Part shown: one piece after another, positions 9,191-17,865 of the stretch
Numbering within the stretch: the stretch's first letter is position 1
How the letters are laid out: every line of letters starts with the position of its first letter
Assembly (NCBI GenBank): GCA_040830705.1
Contig: JBFOME010000003.1
Coordinates: forward strand, 1-64,000
DNA length: 64,000 nt
DNA from: Ruegeria_C sp040830705
GTDB taxonomy: Bacteria > Pseudomonadota > Alphaproteobacteria > Rhodobacterales > Rhodobacteraceae
Reading direction: 5' to 3'
Notes under the pieces: model-generated
The model's database searches: none
Seen by the model: the letters and a program-made list of their open reading frames with translations, nothing else
Told to the model about the DNA's origin: nothing
Made by a program: the position numbers and the translations under genes

Positions 9191-10588
9191 TTGGTCGACA
9201 GCAAACATCAGATCGGCGTCCTCGCTCTTACATTAATCACGGCCGCCTTGTTCATGACGTTACGCAATATGCCGATGATGGCGCAGACGGGGATGAAAAT
9301 GGTCATCTTCAACGCCATAACGATCGTGGCGTATCTGATCCCTGTCGCTCTTGTCTCGGCCGAGCTTGCGACCGGGTGGCCCAAGAATGGTGTATTTCAT
9401 TGGGTTGAGGCGGCCTTTGGTACACGATTGGGTTTCGTAGCCGTCTGGTTGCAATGGGCGCAAAGTATTTTTGGCATTACTTCCATCGTTGCCTATGTTG
9501 CGGCGTCGCTGGCCTACGCGTTCGATCCGGCGCTGGGAACAAATAAGTACTTTATTGTTCTTGTCATCCTTAGCGTGTACTGGGCTGCGACCTTGGCCAA
9601 TTTTCGAGGATCCAAAAGCTCTGGTCTGATCAGCAGCGTGGCTGTCTCGGTCGGTGTTCTCTTTCCGTCCATCGTGCTGATCGGATTGGGTGCCGCCTAT
9701 GCCGGCGGCGATAATACCCTGGCAATTGATACTGCTTTGACCGCTGAGAACTGGGTCCCCTCGATTTGGGAAACAGGTAATCTAGTTCTGTTCCTCAGTT
9801 TCATTTTCGGATTTGTCGGCGTTGAAGTGTCGGCAAGCCATGCCCGCGAGGTCAAAAACGTTCATCGGACCTATCCGCAGGCGGTTTTTGGTGCGGCGAT
9901 CATCGGATTTGTGCTGACGCTGCTGGGCGGGCTAGCGGTTGCCGCAATCCTGCCAGCCGGGTCGATCGACCAGATCAACGGTGCGATGCAAGCATTTTCG
10001 GCCTTTTTCACGCATTTTGGTCTTGGCTGGTTGACCCCTATTGCTGCCGTGCTGGTCGCCATAGGCGCCGCTGGGCAGGTCAGCACCTGGATTGTCGGGC
10101 CGGTCAAAGGTTTGCTTGCAGCTGGCCAAGCAGGCAACCTTCCGGTCTGGACGCAAATGGTCAACGGACAGGGCGTGCCGACGAACTTGCTGATCTTGCA
10201 AGCCTCGCTTATCTCGCTGATCGCAATGTCTTTTCTGCTTGCTGATGACGTGAATACCGCCTTCCTGATTTTGACATCGATCGCGGTGCTTATCTATTCC
10301 CTGATGTATGTGCTCATGTACGCGGCTGCCATTCGGTTGCGGTACAGCCATCCCGAGGTGGTACGCGCCTATCGGGTACCGGGGGGCAAGGCCGGGATGT
10401 GGATTACGGCTGGCACAGGCTGTATTGCCGCAGCGGCATGTTTTGTCATCGGGTTCATCCCCCCAGCCGCAAGCGGGATGTCAGCCCTGTCATTCGAACT
10501 GATGATGGTGATCGGGGCGGTGATTGTCACCCTCGTCCCATTCCTGATTTTTGCTTTACGCAGGCCTGCTTGGATCAAACGCCTGTAA
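9191..10588 (+). CDS. gadC: GadC-like glutamate/GABA antiporter (APC superfamily)
   Basis: Inner-membrane amino-acid antiporter with 12 predicted helices. It matches GadC along its length, including a VEVSASHAREV loop in the region of the GadC loop VEASATHVNEM and VSTWIVGPVKGLLAAGQAGN late in the protein. The TTG at 9191 has AAGGG 7 nt upstream and gives 465 residues; a GTG at 9152 is possible. The protein ends right after the last helix (ALRRPAWIKRL), so it lacks the about 40-residue C-terminal plug that closes E. coli GadC at neutral pH. It lies 26 bp before gadB, so exchange of glutamate for GABA is the natural role. Confidence 0.85.
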   Translation: MVDSKHQIGVLALTLITAALFMTLRNMPMMAQTGMKMVIFNAITIVAYLIPVALVSAELATGWPKNGVFHWVEAAFGTRLGFVAVWLQWAQSIFGITSIVAYVAASLAYAFDPALGTNKYFIVLVILSVYWAATLANFRGSKSSGLISSVAVSVGVLFPSIVLIGLGAAYAGGDNTLAIDTALTAENWVPSIWETGNLVLFLSFIFGFVGVEVSASHAREVKNVHRTYPQAVFGAAIIGFVLTLLGGLAVAAILPAGSIDQINGAMQAFSAFFTHFGLGWLTPIAAVLVAIGAAGQVSTWIVGPVKGLLAAGQAGNLPVWTQMVNGQGVPTNLLILQASLISLIAMSFLLADDVNTAFLILTSIAVLIYSLMYVLMYAAAIRLRYSHPEVVRAYRVPGGKAGMWITAGTGCIAAAACFVIGFIPPAASGMSALSFELMMVIGAVIVTLVPFLIFALRRPAWIKRL

Positions 10589-10614
10589 ACAAGAACCTCA
10601 ACAAAGGTAGAGTC

Positions 10615-12000
10615 ATGACCAAGAAAGAAAATCCTGCGTCCGAACCTGATACCGCTTCGGTTCTGACCCCTGCCTATGGGGGACGCTTTACAAGCGAGCC
10701 GATCCCGAAATTCAGTTTGCCCGAAGGCGAAATGGATGCGGATTCAGCCTATCGGTTGATACATGACGAACTGATGTTGGACGGCAACGCCAGGCTCAAC
10801 CTTGCGACATTTGTGACCACCTGGATGGAGCCGCAGGCGCAGCGCCTGATGTCGGAAACTTTCGACAAGAACATGATCGACAAGGATGAGTATCCCAATA
10901 CGGCGATGATTGAGGAGCGTTGCATCAAGATCGTAGCAAACCTGTTCAATGCGCCCAAGAATGCCACGGGCTCTTCAGCCATCGGTTCAAGCGAGGCGGT
11001 CATGCTCGCCGGTATGGCGATGAAATGGAATTGGCGCGAACGCCAGCGGGTCAAAGGGAAGCCGACCGACCGGCCGAACCTGATCCTTGGAACCAATGTG
11101 CAGGTCGTGTGGGAGAAGTTCTGTCGGTATTGGGATGTCGAGCCACGATACGTTCCCATGGCACCCGATCGGTACGTGATCGACCCGGAAGAAACCATTT
11201 CCAAGATTGATGAAAACACTATCGGGATCGTCGCAATTCTCGGCACCACGTTCACCGGGGAATATGAGCCGATCAAGGCGGTCCACGACGCCCTGGTTAT
11301 CTCCAACCGATCAACCGGTAACGAGGTTCCCTTGCATGTCGATGCCGCCAGCGGCGGGTTTGTCGCTCCATTCCTGCAACCCGAACTTGAGTGGGATTTC
11401 AGGTTGCCGCTTGTCAAATCGATCAACGTTTCGGGTCACAAATATGGTCTGGTTTACCCTGGTGTAGGCTGGGTTGTCTGGCGGGACACATCGGACCTTC
11501 CGGATGATCTCGTGTTCCATGTCAACTATCTGGGTGGCGACATGCCCACCTTTACACTGAATTTTTCGCGACCAGGAAATCAGATTGTCGGCCAGTACTA
11601 CAACTTCCTGCGTTTGGGGAAACAGGGGTACACCGAGATCATGGAGAACTTGCGAGCCACTGCGATGTTTCTCTCTGAACGGATTGCTCAAATGGGGTCA
11701 TTCGAGTTGCTGAGTGATGGCAGCACAATCCCCGTCTTTGCCTTCAAAGTGAAGGATCCCAGCAAATTCAGTGTCTACGATGTTTCCGAGCATCTCCGCA
11801 TTCATGGCTGGCAAGTTCCGGCCTATTCGATGCCCGAGGGTGCCGAGGACATTCATGTTCTTCGCATCGTGGTCCGCGAAGGCTTCAGTTATGATATGGC
11901 TGAGATGCTTCTGAAGGATCTGACCATAGTGCTTGCGCGGCTGGAGCGGGGTTCAGGGGGTGAGCCCGATGCAAAAGCCGGCGGCTTCTCTCATGTCTAG
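10615..12000 (+). CDS. gadB: Glutamate decarboxylase GadB
   Basis: PLP-dependent decarboxylation of L-glutamate to GABA, consuming a proton. The product is 461 residues (E. coli GadB has 466). The start at 10615 has AAAGG 7 nt upstream; a longer frame overlaps gadC and lacks a ribosome site. The PLP lysine is Lys276 in SINVSGHKYGLVYPG, the same number as in E. coli. Other family stretches are KNMIDKDEYPNTAMIEERC and GSSEAVMLAG. The terminal His-plug residues of E. coli GadB are not evident. Paired with the antiporter it forms an acid-resistance or GABA-producing module. Confidence 0.93.
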   Translation: MTKKENPASEPDTASVLTPAYGGRFTSEPIPKFSLPEGEMDADSAYRLIHDELMLDGNARLNLATFVTTWMEPQAQRLMSETFDKNMIDKDEYPNTAMIEERCIKIVANLFNAPKNATGSSAIGSSEAVMLAGMAMKWNWRERQRVKGKPTDRPNLILGTNVQVVWEKFCRYWDVEPRYVPMAPDRYVIDPEETISKIDENTIGIVAILGTTFTGEYEPIKAVHDALVISNRSTGNEVPLHVDAASGGFVAPFLQPELEWDFRLPLVKSINVSGHKYGLVYPGVGWVVWRDTSDLPDDLVFHVNYLGGDMPTFTLNFSRPGNQIVGQYYNFLRLGKQGYTEIMENLRATAMFLSERIAQMGSFELLSDGSTIPVFAFKVKDPSKFSVYDVSEHLRIHGWQVPAYSMPEGAEDIHVLRIVVREGFSYDMAEMLLKDLTIVLARLERGSGGEPDAKAGGFSHV

Positions 12001-12122
12001 GTGTTTGGCTCTACGGCTTGATGGTGCGGTTCATTCGACTTTGCGCTTATCAGACGCAAACTTGAGCACGGCGAAGATACTGATTTGCGGCGAGGCTTGA
12101 ATTCCATGACGGAGTTAGCCGG

Positions 12123-13001
12123 TTAGCCAGATAGCAACGCGACGACTTGGTCCGTTTCAGGCCGTCGTCTCGATTTTTGTGGCAACTGGACAACGAGAGA
12201 ACGACCCGTTGGGCAGGATTGTCCGTGGGCAATTACTAGCGCTCCGGCAGTCAGCGCCTCCTCGACCAGGCAAAGGTGTCCCATCAGCACGCCCGCGCTG
12301 GCCTTGGCCTCTTCGACAGCAAGGCTATAGAGCGAAAACCGGGGACCGCTATCTTCGTTGTGCAGGGAACACCCGGTGACATGGGACCACGTGGCCCAAT
12401 CTTCATTCCAACTTTGATCGTGTAGCAGCGGTACATTTTTGAACCCGTTTGCGCCCTGCGCACGATTTAGAAGAGTCGGGGAACACACCGGGACGATCTC
12501 ATCCTCAACGATGGCAACCTCGTTTGGCCAGCGTTCTGTTGCGGCAAAGAAGATCGACAGATCGAACAGCTCGCGAGCGAGATGTGGTGGTGTTTCCATC
12601 GCGGTGACAGAAAAATTGACGTCTGGAAGTTGCGCCCTGATCCGCCGCAACCGTTTCGGCAACCAAAGTTGTGCGACGGCGGGCAGGGCTGCGATGTGAA
12701 AGTCAGATTTGGGCTTAAGGTTGCGCAGGGCGCGAGCGGCATCGGCCATTTGATCAAAGGCCGCCGTGAAATCCCCAACAAGTGACTGACCCTCGGGCGT
12801 GAGTTCAACACCTTGGGCATTCCGACGAAAGAGCGGCGTGCCCGCCCAGCCTTCCAGCGCCTTAATGTGCTGTGAGATCGCCCCCGGCGTAACGTTCAAC
12901 TCTTCGGCTGCGGCCACAAAGCTGACATTGCGCGCCGCTGCTTCAAAGGCGCGCATTGCATTCAGGGGAGGACCTTTGGGTCTTTTCGGTGCGACACTCA
13001 T
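12123..13001 (-). CDS. LysR-family regulator, GcvA-like
   Basis: A 292-residue regulator. The N-terminal winged helix reads LNAMRAFEAAARNVSFVAAA followed by LNVTPGAISQHIKALEGW; the rest is a two-lobe periplasmic-binding-type effector domain. I chose the ATG at 13001 because it places the HTH at residue 10-70 as in GcvA; the longer frame is an unsupported extension into the neighbouring promoter. It is transcribed divergently from the SHMT-like gene with a 96-bp spacer, the standard arrangement for a LysR protein and its target. It ends 122 bp from gadB in convergent orientation. Confidence 0.87.
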   Translation of the reverse strand: MSVAPKRPKGPPLNAMRAFEAAARNVSFVAAAEELNVTPGAISQHIKALEGWAGTPLFRRNAQGVELTPEGQSLVGDFTAAFDQMADAARALRNLKPKSDFHIAALPAVAQLWLPKRLRRIRAQLPDVNFSVTAMETPPHLARELFDLSIFFAATERWPNEVAIVEDEIVPVCSPTLLNRAQGANGFKNVPLLHDQSWNEDWATWSHVTGCSLHNEDSGPRFSLYSLAVEEAKASAGVLMGHLCLVEEALTAGALVIAHGQSCPTGRSLVVQLPQKSRRRPETDQVVALLSG

Positions 13002-13097
13002 ATCGCTAGCATTAGTTTTTCTACGCCAAGAAATAACAATTCTGATTTGCGATGTCACGCGTCGGCCCGCAGAATGGAAAAAACAGGAGGATGTCAG

Positions 13098-14408
13098 ATG
13101 ACACTTGCACAAAGAGACTGGGTGCCCGCTGCGAGCGAAACCTTGGTGCACGAAATCGCAACAAAGACTGCATCGACGTCGTCGGATGAACTGTTAGCTC
13201 GGATCGAGCATCTCGCGGAGAAGAACCGCCGTATTCATGAAAAAGAGTGCTTCAATCTCAATCCTGCAACGAATGTCATGAACCCCAAGGCCGAGGCGCT
13301 CTTGGCCTCAGGCATAGGGTCTCGGCCTTCACTGGGTTATCCCGGCGACAAGTATGAAATGGGGCTGGAAGCGATTGAAGAGATCGAAATCATCGCCGCA
13401 GAGCTTTGCGCCGACGTCTTTGATGCCGAGTTTGCCGAGGTTCGGGTACCTTCCGGCGCAATTGCCAACCTCTATGGTTTCATGGCGACCTGCAAACCGG
13501 GTGACACAATCATCGCGCCGCCTGCGTCGATTGGCGGGCACGTGACCCACCATACGGCTGGCTGCGCGGGGCTTTACGGCTTGCGGACAATTGAGGCACC
13601 TGTCAGCGCTGATGGCTACACCTTCGACCTGGATAGACTGCGAGATCAGGCAAAGACCGAAAGGCCCAAGCTGATCACGGTTGGAGGCAGTCTGAACCTC
13701 TTTGAACATCCGGTAGCCGAAGTGCGGGCCATTGCGGACGAAGTCGGCGCAAAGGTCATGTTCGATGCCGCCCATCAGTGCGGCATCATTGCCGGGCGCG
13801 CATGGTCAAACCCGCTGCAAGAGGGTGCGCATTTCATGACCATGAGCACTTACAAAAGCCTTGGCGGACCTGCCGGAGGTTTGATCGTGTCAAATGATGC
13901 CGAAATGGCGAAGGCGCTGGATGCCATCGCCTTTCCGGGCATGACAGCCAATTTCGATGCGGCCAAAACAGCGGCGCTTGCTATCACCATGCTGGATTGG
14001 AAAGATTTCGGCCCGGCCTATGCGCAAGAGATGATTGCCATGGCCAAAGCGCTGGCCAATGCTGTGGATGCACAAGGCATTCCTGTCTTCGCGGGCAAAT
14101 ATGGCTTTACCAATTCCCACCAATTCGCGGTACTGGCTGAGCCTTTTGGTGGAGGGCAGGCAGTATCGAAGCAGCTACGCGAATGCGGTTTCCTCGCCTG
14201 TGGAATCGGGCTGCCCGTTGAACCGGTGGAAGGCGACATGAATGGCCTGCGCATTGGTACACCAGAATTGGTTCGCTGGGGCATGACTTCTGACGACGCT
14301 GAGCGTTTGGCAGACCTGATCAAGCGCGCCTTGAGAGGCCACGCTGTTCTGTCGGAGGTCTCCGCTTGGCGCGGCGAATTCGACAGGCTGCATTACGTGA
14401 ACCAATAA
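13098..14408 (+). CDS. SHMT-fold PLP enzyme (glycine/serine hydroxymethyltransferase-like aldolase)
   Basis: A 436-residue fold-type I PLP enzyme resembling serine hydroxymethyltransferase. The start has a strong AGGAGG. The N-terminal RPSLGYPGDKYEMGLEAIEE matches the SHMT substrate-entry region; VMFDAAHQCGIIAGRAW holds the Asp and His that contact PLP; Lys253 in MSTYKSLGGPAGGL is the expected Schiff-base lysine. It differs from housekeeping GlyA: SHMT normally reads TTTTHKTLRGPRGG, and the C-terminal half is shorter. That points to an alternative substrate, such as a 2-methylserine hydroxymethyltransferase or beta-hydroxy-amino-acid aldolase. Control by the divergent LysR is likely. The reaction is unproven. 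Confidence 0.72.
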   Translation: MTLAQRDWVPAASETLVHEIATKTASTSSDELLARIEHLAEKNRRIHEKECFNLNPATNVMNPKAEALLASGIGSRPSLGYPGDKYEMGLEAIEEIEIIAAELCADVFDAEFAEVRVPSGAIANLYGFMATCKPGDTIIAPPASIGGHVTHHTAGCAGLYGLRTIEAPVSADGYTFDLDRLRDQAKTERPKLITVGGSLNLFEHPVAEVRAIADEVGAKVMFDAAHQCGIIAGRAWSNPLQEGAHFMTMSTYKSLGGPAGGLIVSNDAEMAKALDAIAFPGMTANFDAAKTAALAITMLDWKDFGPAYAQEMIAMAKALANAVDAQGIPVFAGKYGFTNSHQFAVLAEPFGGGQAVSKQLRECGFLACGIGLPVEPVEGDMNGLRIGTPELVRWGMTSDDAERLADLIKRALRGHAVLSEVSAWRGEFDRLHYVNQ

Positions 14409-14412
14409 CAAA

Positions 14413-14445
14413 GCGGCGATCTGAAGCGGACTTTCAGATGGCCGC
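14413..14445 (+). terminator. Inverted repeat after the SHMT-like gene
   Basis: A 13-bp stem with one G/G mismatch (GCGGCGATCTGAA pairing with TTCAGATGGCCGC) starts 5 nt after the stop. It is GC-rich and positioned as a terminator, but has no T-run, so efficiency is uncertain. Confidence 0.55.
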
Positions 14446-14992
14446 CCCGTTGCAACATGTTCATATCTGAAGAATCAAAGAGCGGGAGCTCAGCCCGTGT
14501 CGAGGAGCGCTGCGCTGTTACATTGTTGCCGCCGAAGTCGATGACTCCCTCGAAAACTACGAGATGCGTTTGTCCAATTTGCGGAGGAGAGTGCCCGCAA
14601 GGTTGAAACTCGTGCGGCCTAGGTTGAATCCTATTCGCTAGCGACTAACATCGAAGCCTAGATGTTCGACGATCTGCGCCATGTCTAAGCCACGACATGC
14701 AGGTGGGGTTTGCTGCCGATGGCCGTATTTTGCGAGAATTTCCGAACAAATTCACCTGCGTCGGATAGGCTGAAATCCGCTTAAACCGTCCGTTGCCTTG
14801 ACTCGAATCGAGGGCAAGTGGAGGTTTTAATAAACCGATTTGATTTACCCACAAGTTGTTTGGCGCGCCCGGCGCCAAGCAATTGTATCGCGAATTCGAC
14901 AACAGACTTCCTTTGAACGCCCTGCGGGGCGAAGCCGTTGGCGTGTGCCTGTCGGGCGGCGCTGTTTGCATTCTAACCAAGGAGCTTTGGTC
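14446..14992 (+). other. Decayed DNA and probable promoter/leader of the eCIS operon
   Basis: No intact gene. From about 14500 to 14680 short frames broken by stops (for example VQFAEESARKVETRAA) look like an old gene. At 14794-14818 a broken palindrome occurs: TTGCC and CTCGA on the left, TCGAG and GGCAA on the right, with a 4-nt bulge. It contains TTGACT at 14798 and is followed by TTTAAT at 14826; the 22-nt gap is too long for an ordinary sigma-70 site. At 14856-14882 an 11-bp hairpin with one G-U pair and a 5-nt loop lies in the presumed 5' leader. The sheath gene start follows. Confidence 0.45.
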
Positions 14993-17290
14993 ATGCCCGT
15001 ATCCGTTTCCTATCCAGGGGTTTATATACAAGAGGTTCCCAGCGGAGCGCGGGCGATTGCCGGAGTGCCGACCGCGATTGGGGCCTTCGTGGGCTATACT
15101 GCCCGCGGTCCGGTGAACGAAGCGCGACAAATCTTCAGCTACGCGGATTTTGAGCGGCTGTTTGGCGGGCTGCATGTGGATAGCGATCTGTCTTATGCGG
15201 TTCAGCAGTTCTTTCTGAACGGCGGTGGCACCTGCTGGATTGTGCGTGTGGCCGAAAACGCCGCCGCTGCCACAGTCTCACTTGAGACCGCAGGTGGGGT
15301 GGTAACCCTGACGGCCGAGGCGTCGAGCGAAGGTGTCTGGGGAAATGCGCTGTTGCTGTTGGTGGATTATGACACCGCCGACCCAGTCAATAGTTTCAAC
15401 CTGACCGTCAATGAAATGGGCGAACGCAATGGTCGCCTCGTGGCGATCCGCACCGAGACCCATCGCAACCTGTCGACGAATGACCGGGCCGCGACCTATG
15501 CGGTGGATACTGTGAATGCGGCCTCTGACCTGATCGAGTTGAGCGATGCCAACCTCGCCGGGGCACTGGCCGGAACCTCAACCAGCTCACTTACTTTGGG
15601 TGACCCCGACGTCGCAGGGCTGACGGAGGACACCAGACGTATGAACGTGTCGGTCGATGGCGGCCCGTCGACTGAAATCAGGCTGTTCGAAGGGGCCAAC
15701 GATCTGGCCACAGTCGATGATTTGGCACAGCGCATTCAGGACCGTGTGAACGATATTGACGGGGTGGCGGGGTTCACATGCAGCAATTCTGCCGGTGTGT
15801 TGACATGCGAGTCTGGTGCTCCGGGCAGGCGGTCGTCGGTCGCGATCCGCAATGCCGCTTCGCAAAACGTCGCTGCCCTGCTTGGGCTGGGCGTGGTCAA
15901 TGGCGGTCGCGAAGTGGCCGGGGCGCGGGAAACTCGGCCCGCCGCCTCGGGTTCGGTAGGCGACCGCATCCCGGATTTCTCGGCGCTAGTCATCCCTCTA
16001 AACGCCGCTGTTACCGTTAATCTGACAGCGCTGGATGCCGCCGGATCGCCCGCTGGCCCGGTGATCAACACGCTCACCCATCAGCTGAATCCGGTTCCCA
16101 CGTCGATGGGAGAAGCACGCGCGCAAATTCAGGCCGCGCTGGCGGCCAGCCCGGAGCCCGCCTTTTCCGGCGCGGTAGTCGATGTGGTGGATGACACGCT
16201 GTTCATACGACCCGGCACCGAGACGCCCGGTCTCGCCTTCGCCTTCGCGGGTGCGGGCGCGGCGTTGTTGGGATTGACCGGCGGCGCAGCGGCCCCTGAC
16301 GACACGTTCGAGCTGAACATCGCCGCCTATCAGCCCGGCGTGGGCCAAAGCTCGGCGGCACAGGTTGCAGGCATCGGGGGCAGCGATGGCATCCCGCCCA
16401 GCACCGGCAATTTCTATACAGGTAGCCGGGCGGCCAAGACCGGCATGTACGCCCTGGAAGATGCCGACCTTTTCAACATCTTCACAATACCTGGTTATTC
16501 CGACGTGGCGGTGCTGGCCGAGGCGATTACCTATTGCGAAGAGCGTCGGGCGATGATCATCGTTGATATCGATCCCAACGTGGACACGCTGGACGAGGCG
16601 CGCGACTGGGTGAATGCCGGGGCGAACTCCTCACTCAAGAGCAACAACTCCGCTGCCTATTTTCCACGTATCCGGCTGGCTGATCCGTTGCAGAACGGAC
16701 GGCTGCGGTCCTTCCCCAACTCGGGCCTGATGGCGGGCCTCTGGGCGCGGACCGACGGGGCGCGCGGTGTCTGGAAAGCACCCGCCGGGATCGAAGCGGG
16801 GCTGCGCGGTGTGCAGGCGCTGGACTATGTGCTGTCGGACCCTGAAAACGGTGTCTTGAATCCGCTGGGACTGAACTGTCTGCGCACCTTCCCGGTTTAT
16901 GGCACGGTTAGCTGGGGCGCGCGCACGCTGGTAGGTGCGGATGCCCGCACCAGCGAGTGGAAGTACATTCCCGTACGACGTACCGCGCTGTTCATCGAGG
17001 AAAGTCTGTATCGTGGCACGCAGTTTGCGGTGTTCGAACCCAATGATGAACCGCTTTGGGCACAGATACGTCTGGCGGTGGGATCCTTCATGAACAACAT
17101 GTTCCGCCAAGGTGCATTCCAGGGGGCGAAGCCGTCGGATGCATATTTCGTCCGCTGCGACGCGACCACCACCACCCAGGCAGATATCGACCTTGGTATT
17201 GTCAACGTCCAGGTGGGCTTTGCCCCCCTGAAACCGGCGGAATTCGTCATCATCTCGATCCAGCAGATTGCTGGTCAAAGCGCGAGCTGA
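14993..17290 (+). CDS. eCIS contractile sheath protein
   Basis: A 765-residue phage-tail-sheath protein; it polymerises around the inner tube and contracts to drive it. The ATG at 14993 has AAGGAG 8 nt upstream. The N-terminus SVSYPGVYIQEVPSGARAIA is the usual sheath opening. The conserved C-terminal half begins near NFYTGSRAAKTGMYALEDAD, includes WKAPAGIEAGLRGV and the handshake-type end NVQVGFAPLKPAEFVIISIQ. Afp/PVC sheaths are commonly 350-500 residues; here roughly residues 130-470 form extra inserted domain material that would face outward. Only one sheath gene is present, whereas Afp and PVC have three. First gene of the operon. Confidence 0.93.
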   Translation: MPVSVSYPGVYIQEVPSGARAIAGVPTAIGAFVGYTARGPVNEARQIFSYADFERLFGGLHVDSDLSYAVQQFFLNGGGTCWIVRVAENAAAATVSLETAGGVVTLTAEASSEGVWGNALLLLVDYDTADPVNSFNLTVNEMGERNGRLVAIRTETHRNLSTNDRAATYAVDTVNAASDLIELSDANLAGALAGTSTSSLTLGDPDVAGLTEDTRRMNVSVDGGPSTEIRLFEGANDLATVDDLAQRIQDRVNDIDGVAGFTCSNSAGVLTCESGAPGRRSSVAIRNAASQNVAALLGLGVVNGGREVAGARETRPAASGSVGDRIPDFSALVIPLNAAVTVNLTALDAAGSPAGPVINTLTHQLNPVPTSMGEARAQIQAALAASPEPAFSGAVVDVVDDTLFIRPGTETPGLAFAFAGAGAALLGLTGGAAAPDDTFELNIAAYQPGVGQSSAAQVAGIGGSDGIPPSTGNFYTGSRAAKTGMYALEDADLFNIFTIPGYSDVAVLAEAITYCEERRAMIIVDIDPNVDTLDEARDWVNAGANSSLKSNNSAAYFPRIRLADPLQNGRLRSFPNSGLMAGLWARTDGARGVWKAPAGIEAGLRGVQALDYVLSDPENGVLNPLGLNCLRTFPVYGTVSWGARTLVGADARTSEWKYIPVRRTALFIEESLYRGTQFAVFEPNDEPLWAQIRLAVGSFMNNMFRQGAFQGAKPSDAYFVRCDATTTTQADIDLGIVNVQVGFAPLKPAEFVIISIQQIAGQSAS

Positions 17291-17309
17291 GCAGGAGGAG
17301 TGACCAGTC

Positions 17310-17822
17310 ATGGCTGAATTCAGCGTCAACACACAACGGTTCGATCCCTACAAAAATTTCAAGTTCCGGGTCCGCTGGGATGGCCGCTTTGTGGCGGGAA
17401 TCTCCAAGGTCGGCGCGCTCAAGCGCAGCACCGAGGTGGTGGAACACAGGGTCGGCGGCGATCCATCAACCGGCCGCAAGTCGCCGGGCCGTTCGAAATT
17501 CGAGGCGATCATGCTGGAACGCGGTGTGACTCACGACCCGGAATTCGAGGCCTGGGCCAACAGGGTGTGGTCCTTCGGGGCCGGGCTGGGGGCGGAAAGC
17601 TCGCTGGCCGATTTCCGTAAGGACATCATTATCGAGATGTATAACGAGGCCGGACAGTTGGCTATTGCCTACCAGGTTTTCCGCTGCTGGGTCTCGGAGT
17701 ACCAGGCGCTGCCCGATCTGGACGCCAACGCCAACGCGATCGCGATCCAATCCATCAAGCTCGAAAACGAGGGTTGGGTACGCGACGCGGATGTTCAGGA
17801 ACCCACTGAACTGGCCTTCTGA
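17310..17822 (+). CDS. eCIS inner tube protein (T4 gp19-like)
   Basis: A 170-residue tube subunit (Afp1/Afp5, T4 gp19 family) that stacks as hexamers inside the sheath. It has the typical opening DPYKNFKFRVRWDGRFVAGI, the SKVGALKRSTEVVEHR segment and a late YQVFRCWVSEYQALPDLDAN strand. Length agrees with the family (about 150-170). AGGAGG lies before the start. It directly follows the sheath gene, the usual order. Only one tube gene is obvious, so the hub-proximal tube ring must come from the CIS-tube-domain protein further down. Confidence 0.92.
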   Translation: MAEFSVNTQRFDPYKNFKFRVRWDGRFVAGISKVGALKRSTEVVEHRVGGDPSTGRKSPGRSKFEAIMLERGVTHDPEFEAWANRVWSFGAGLGAESSLADFRKDIIIEMYNEAGQLAIAYQVFRCWVSEYQALPDLDANANAIAIQSIKLENEGWVRDADVQEPTELAF

Positions 17823-17865
17823 TCGGGGCAACCCGGTCCGGGCCATCTGTGGAGAGGTACACAGG

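Noticed and set aside
10399..10614. Extension of GadB into the gadC coding region
   Set aside because: The 72 extra codons are a shifted frame of gadC. The ATG at 10615 has a good ribosome site and yields a GadB-length protein with Lys276 in register.
14840..14992. 51-codon N-terminal extension of the sheath protein
   Set aside because: Sheath proteins start near the SYPGVYIQE motif, and AAGGAG lies right before the ATG at 14993. The extension crosses the leader hairpin.
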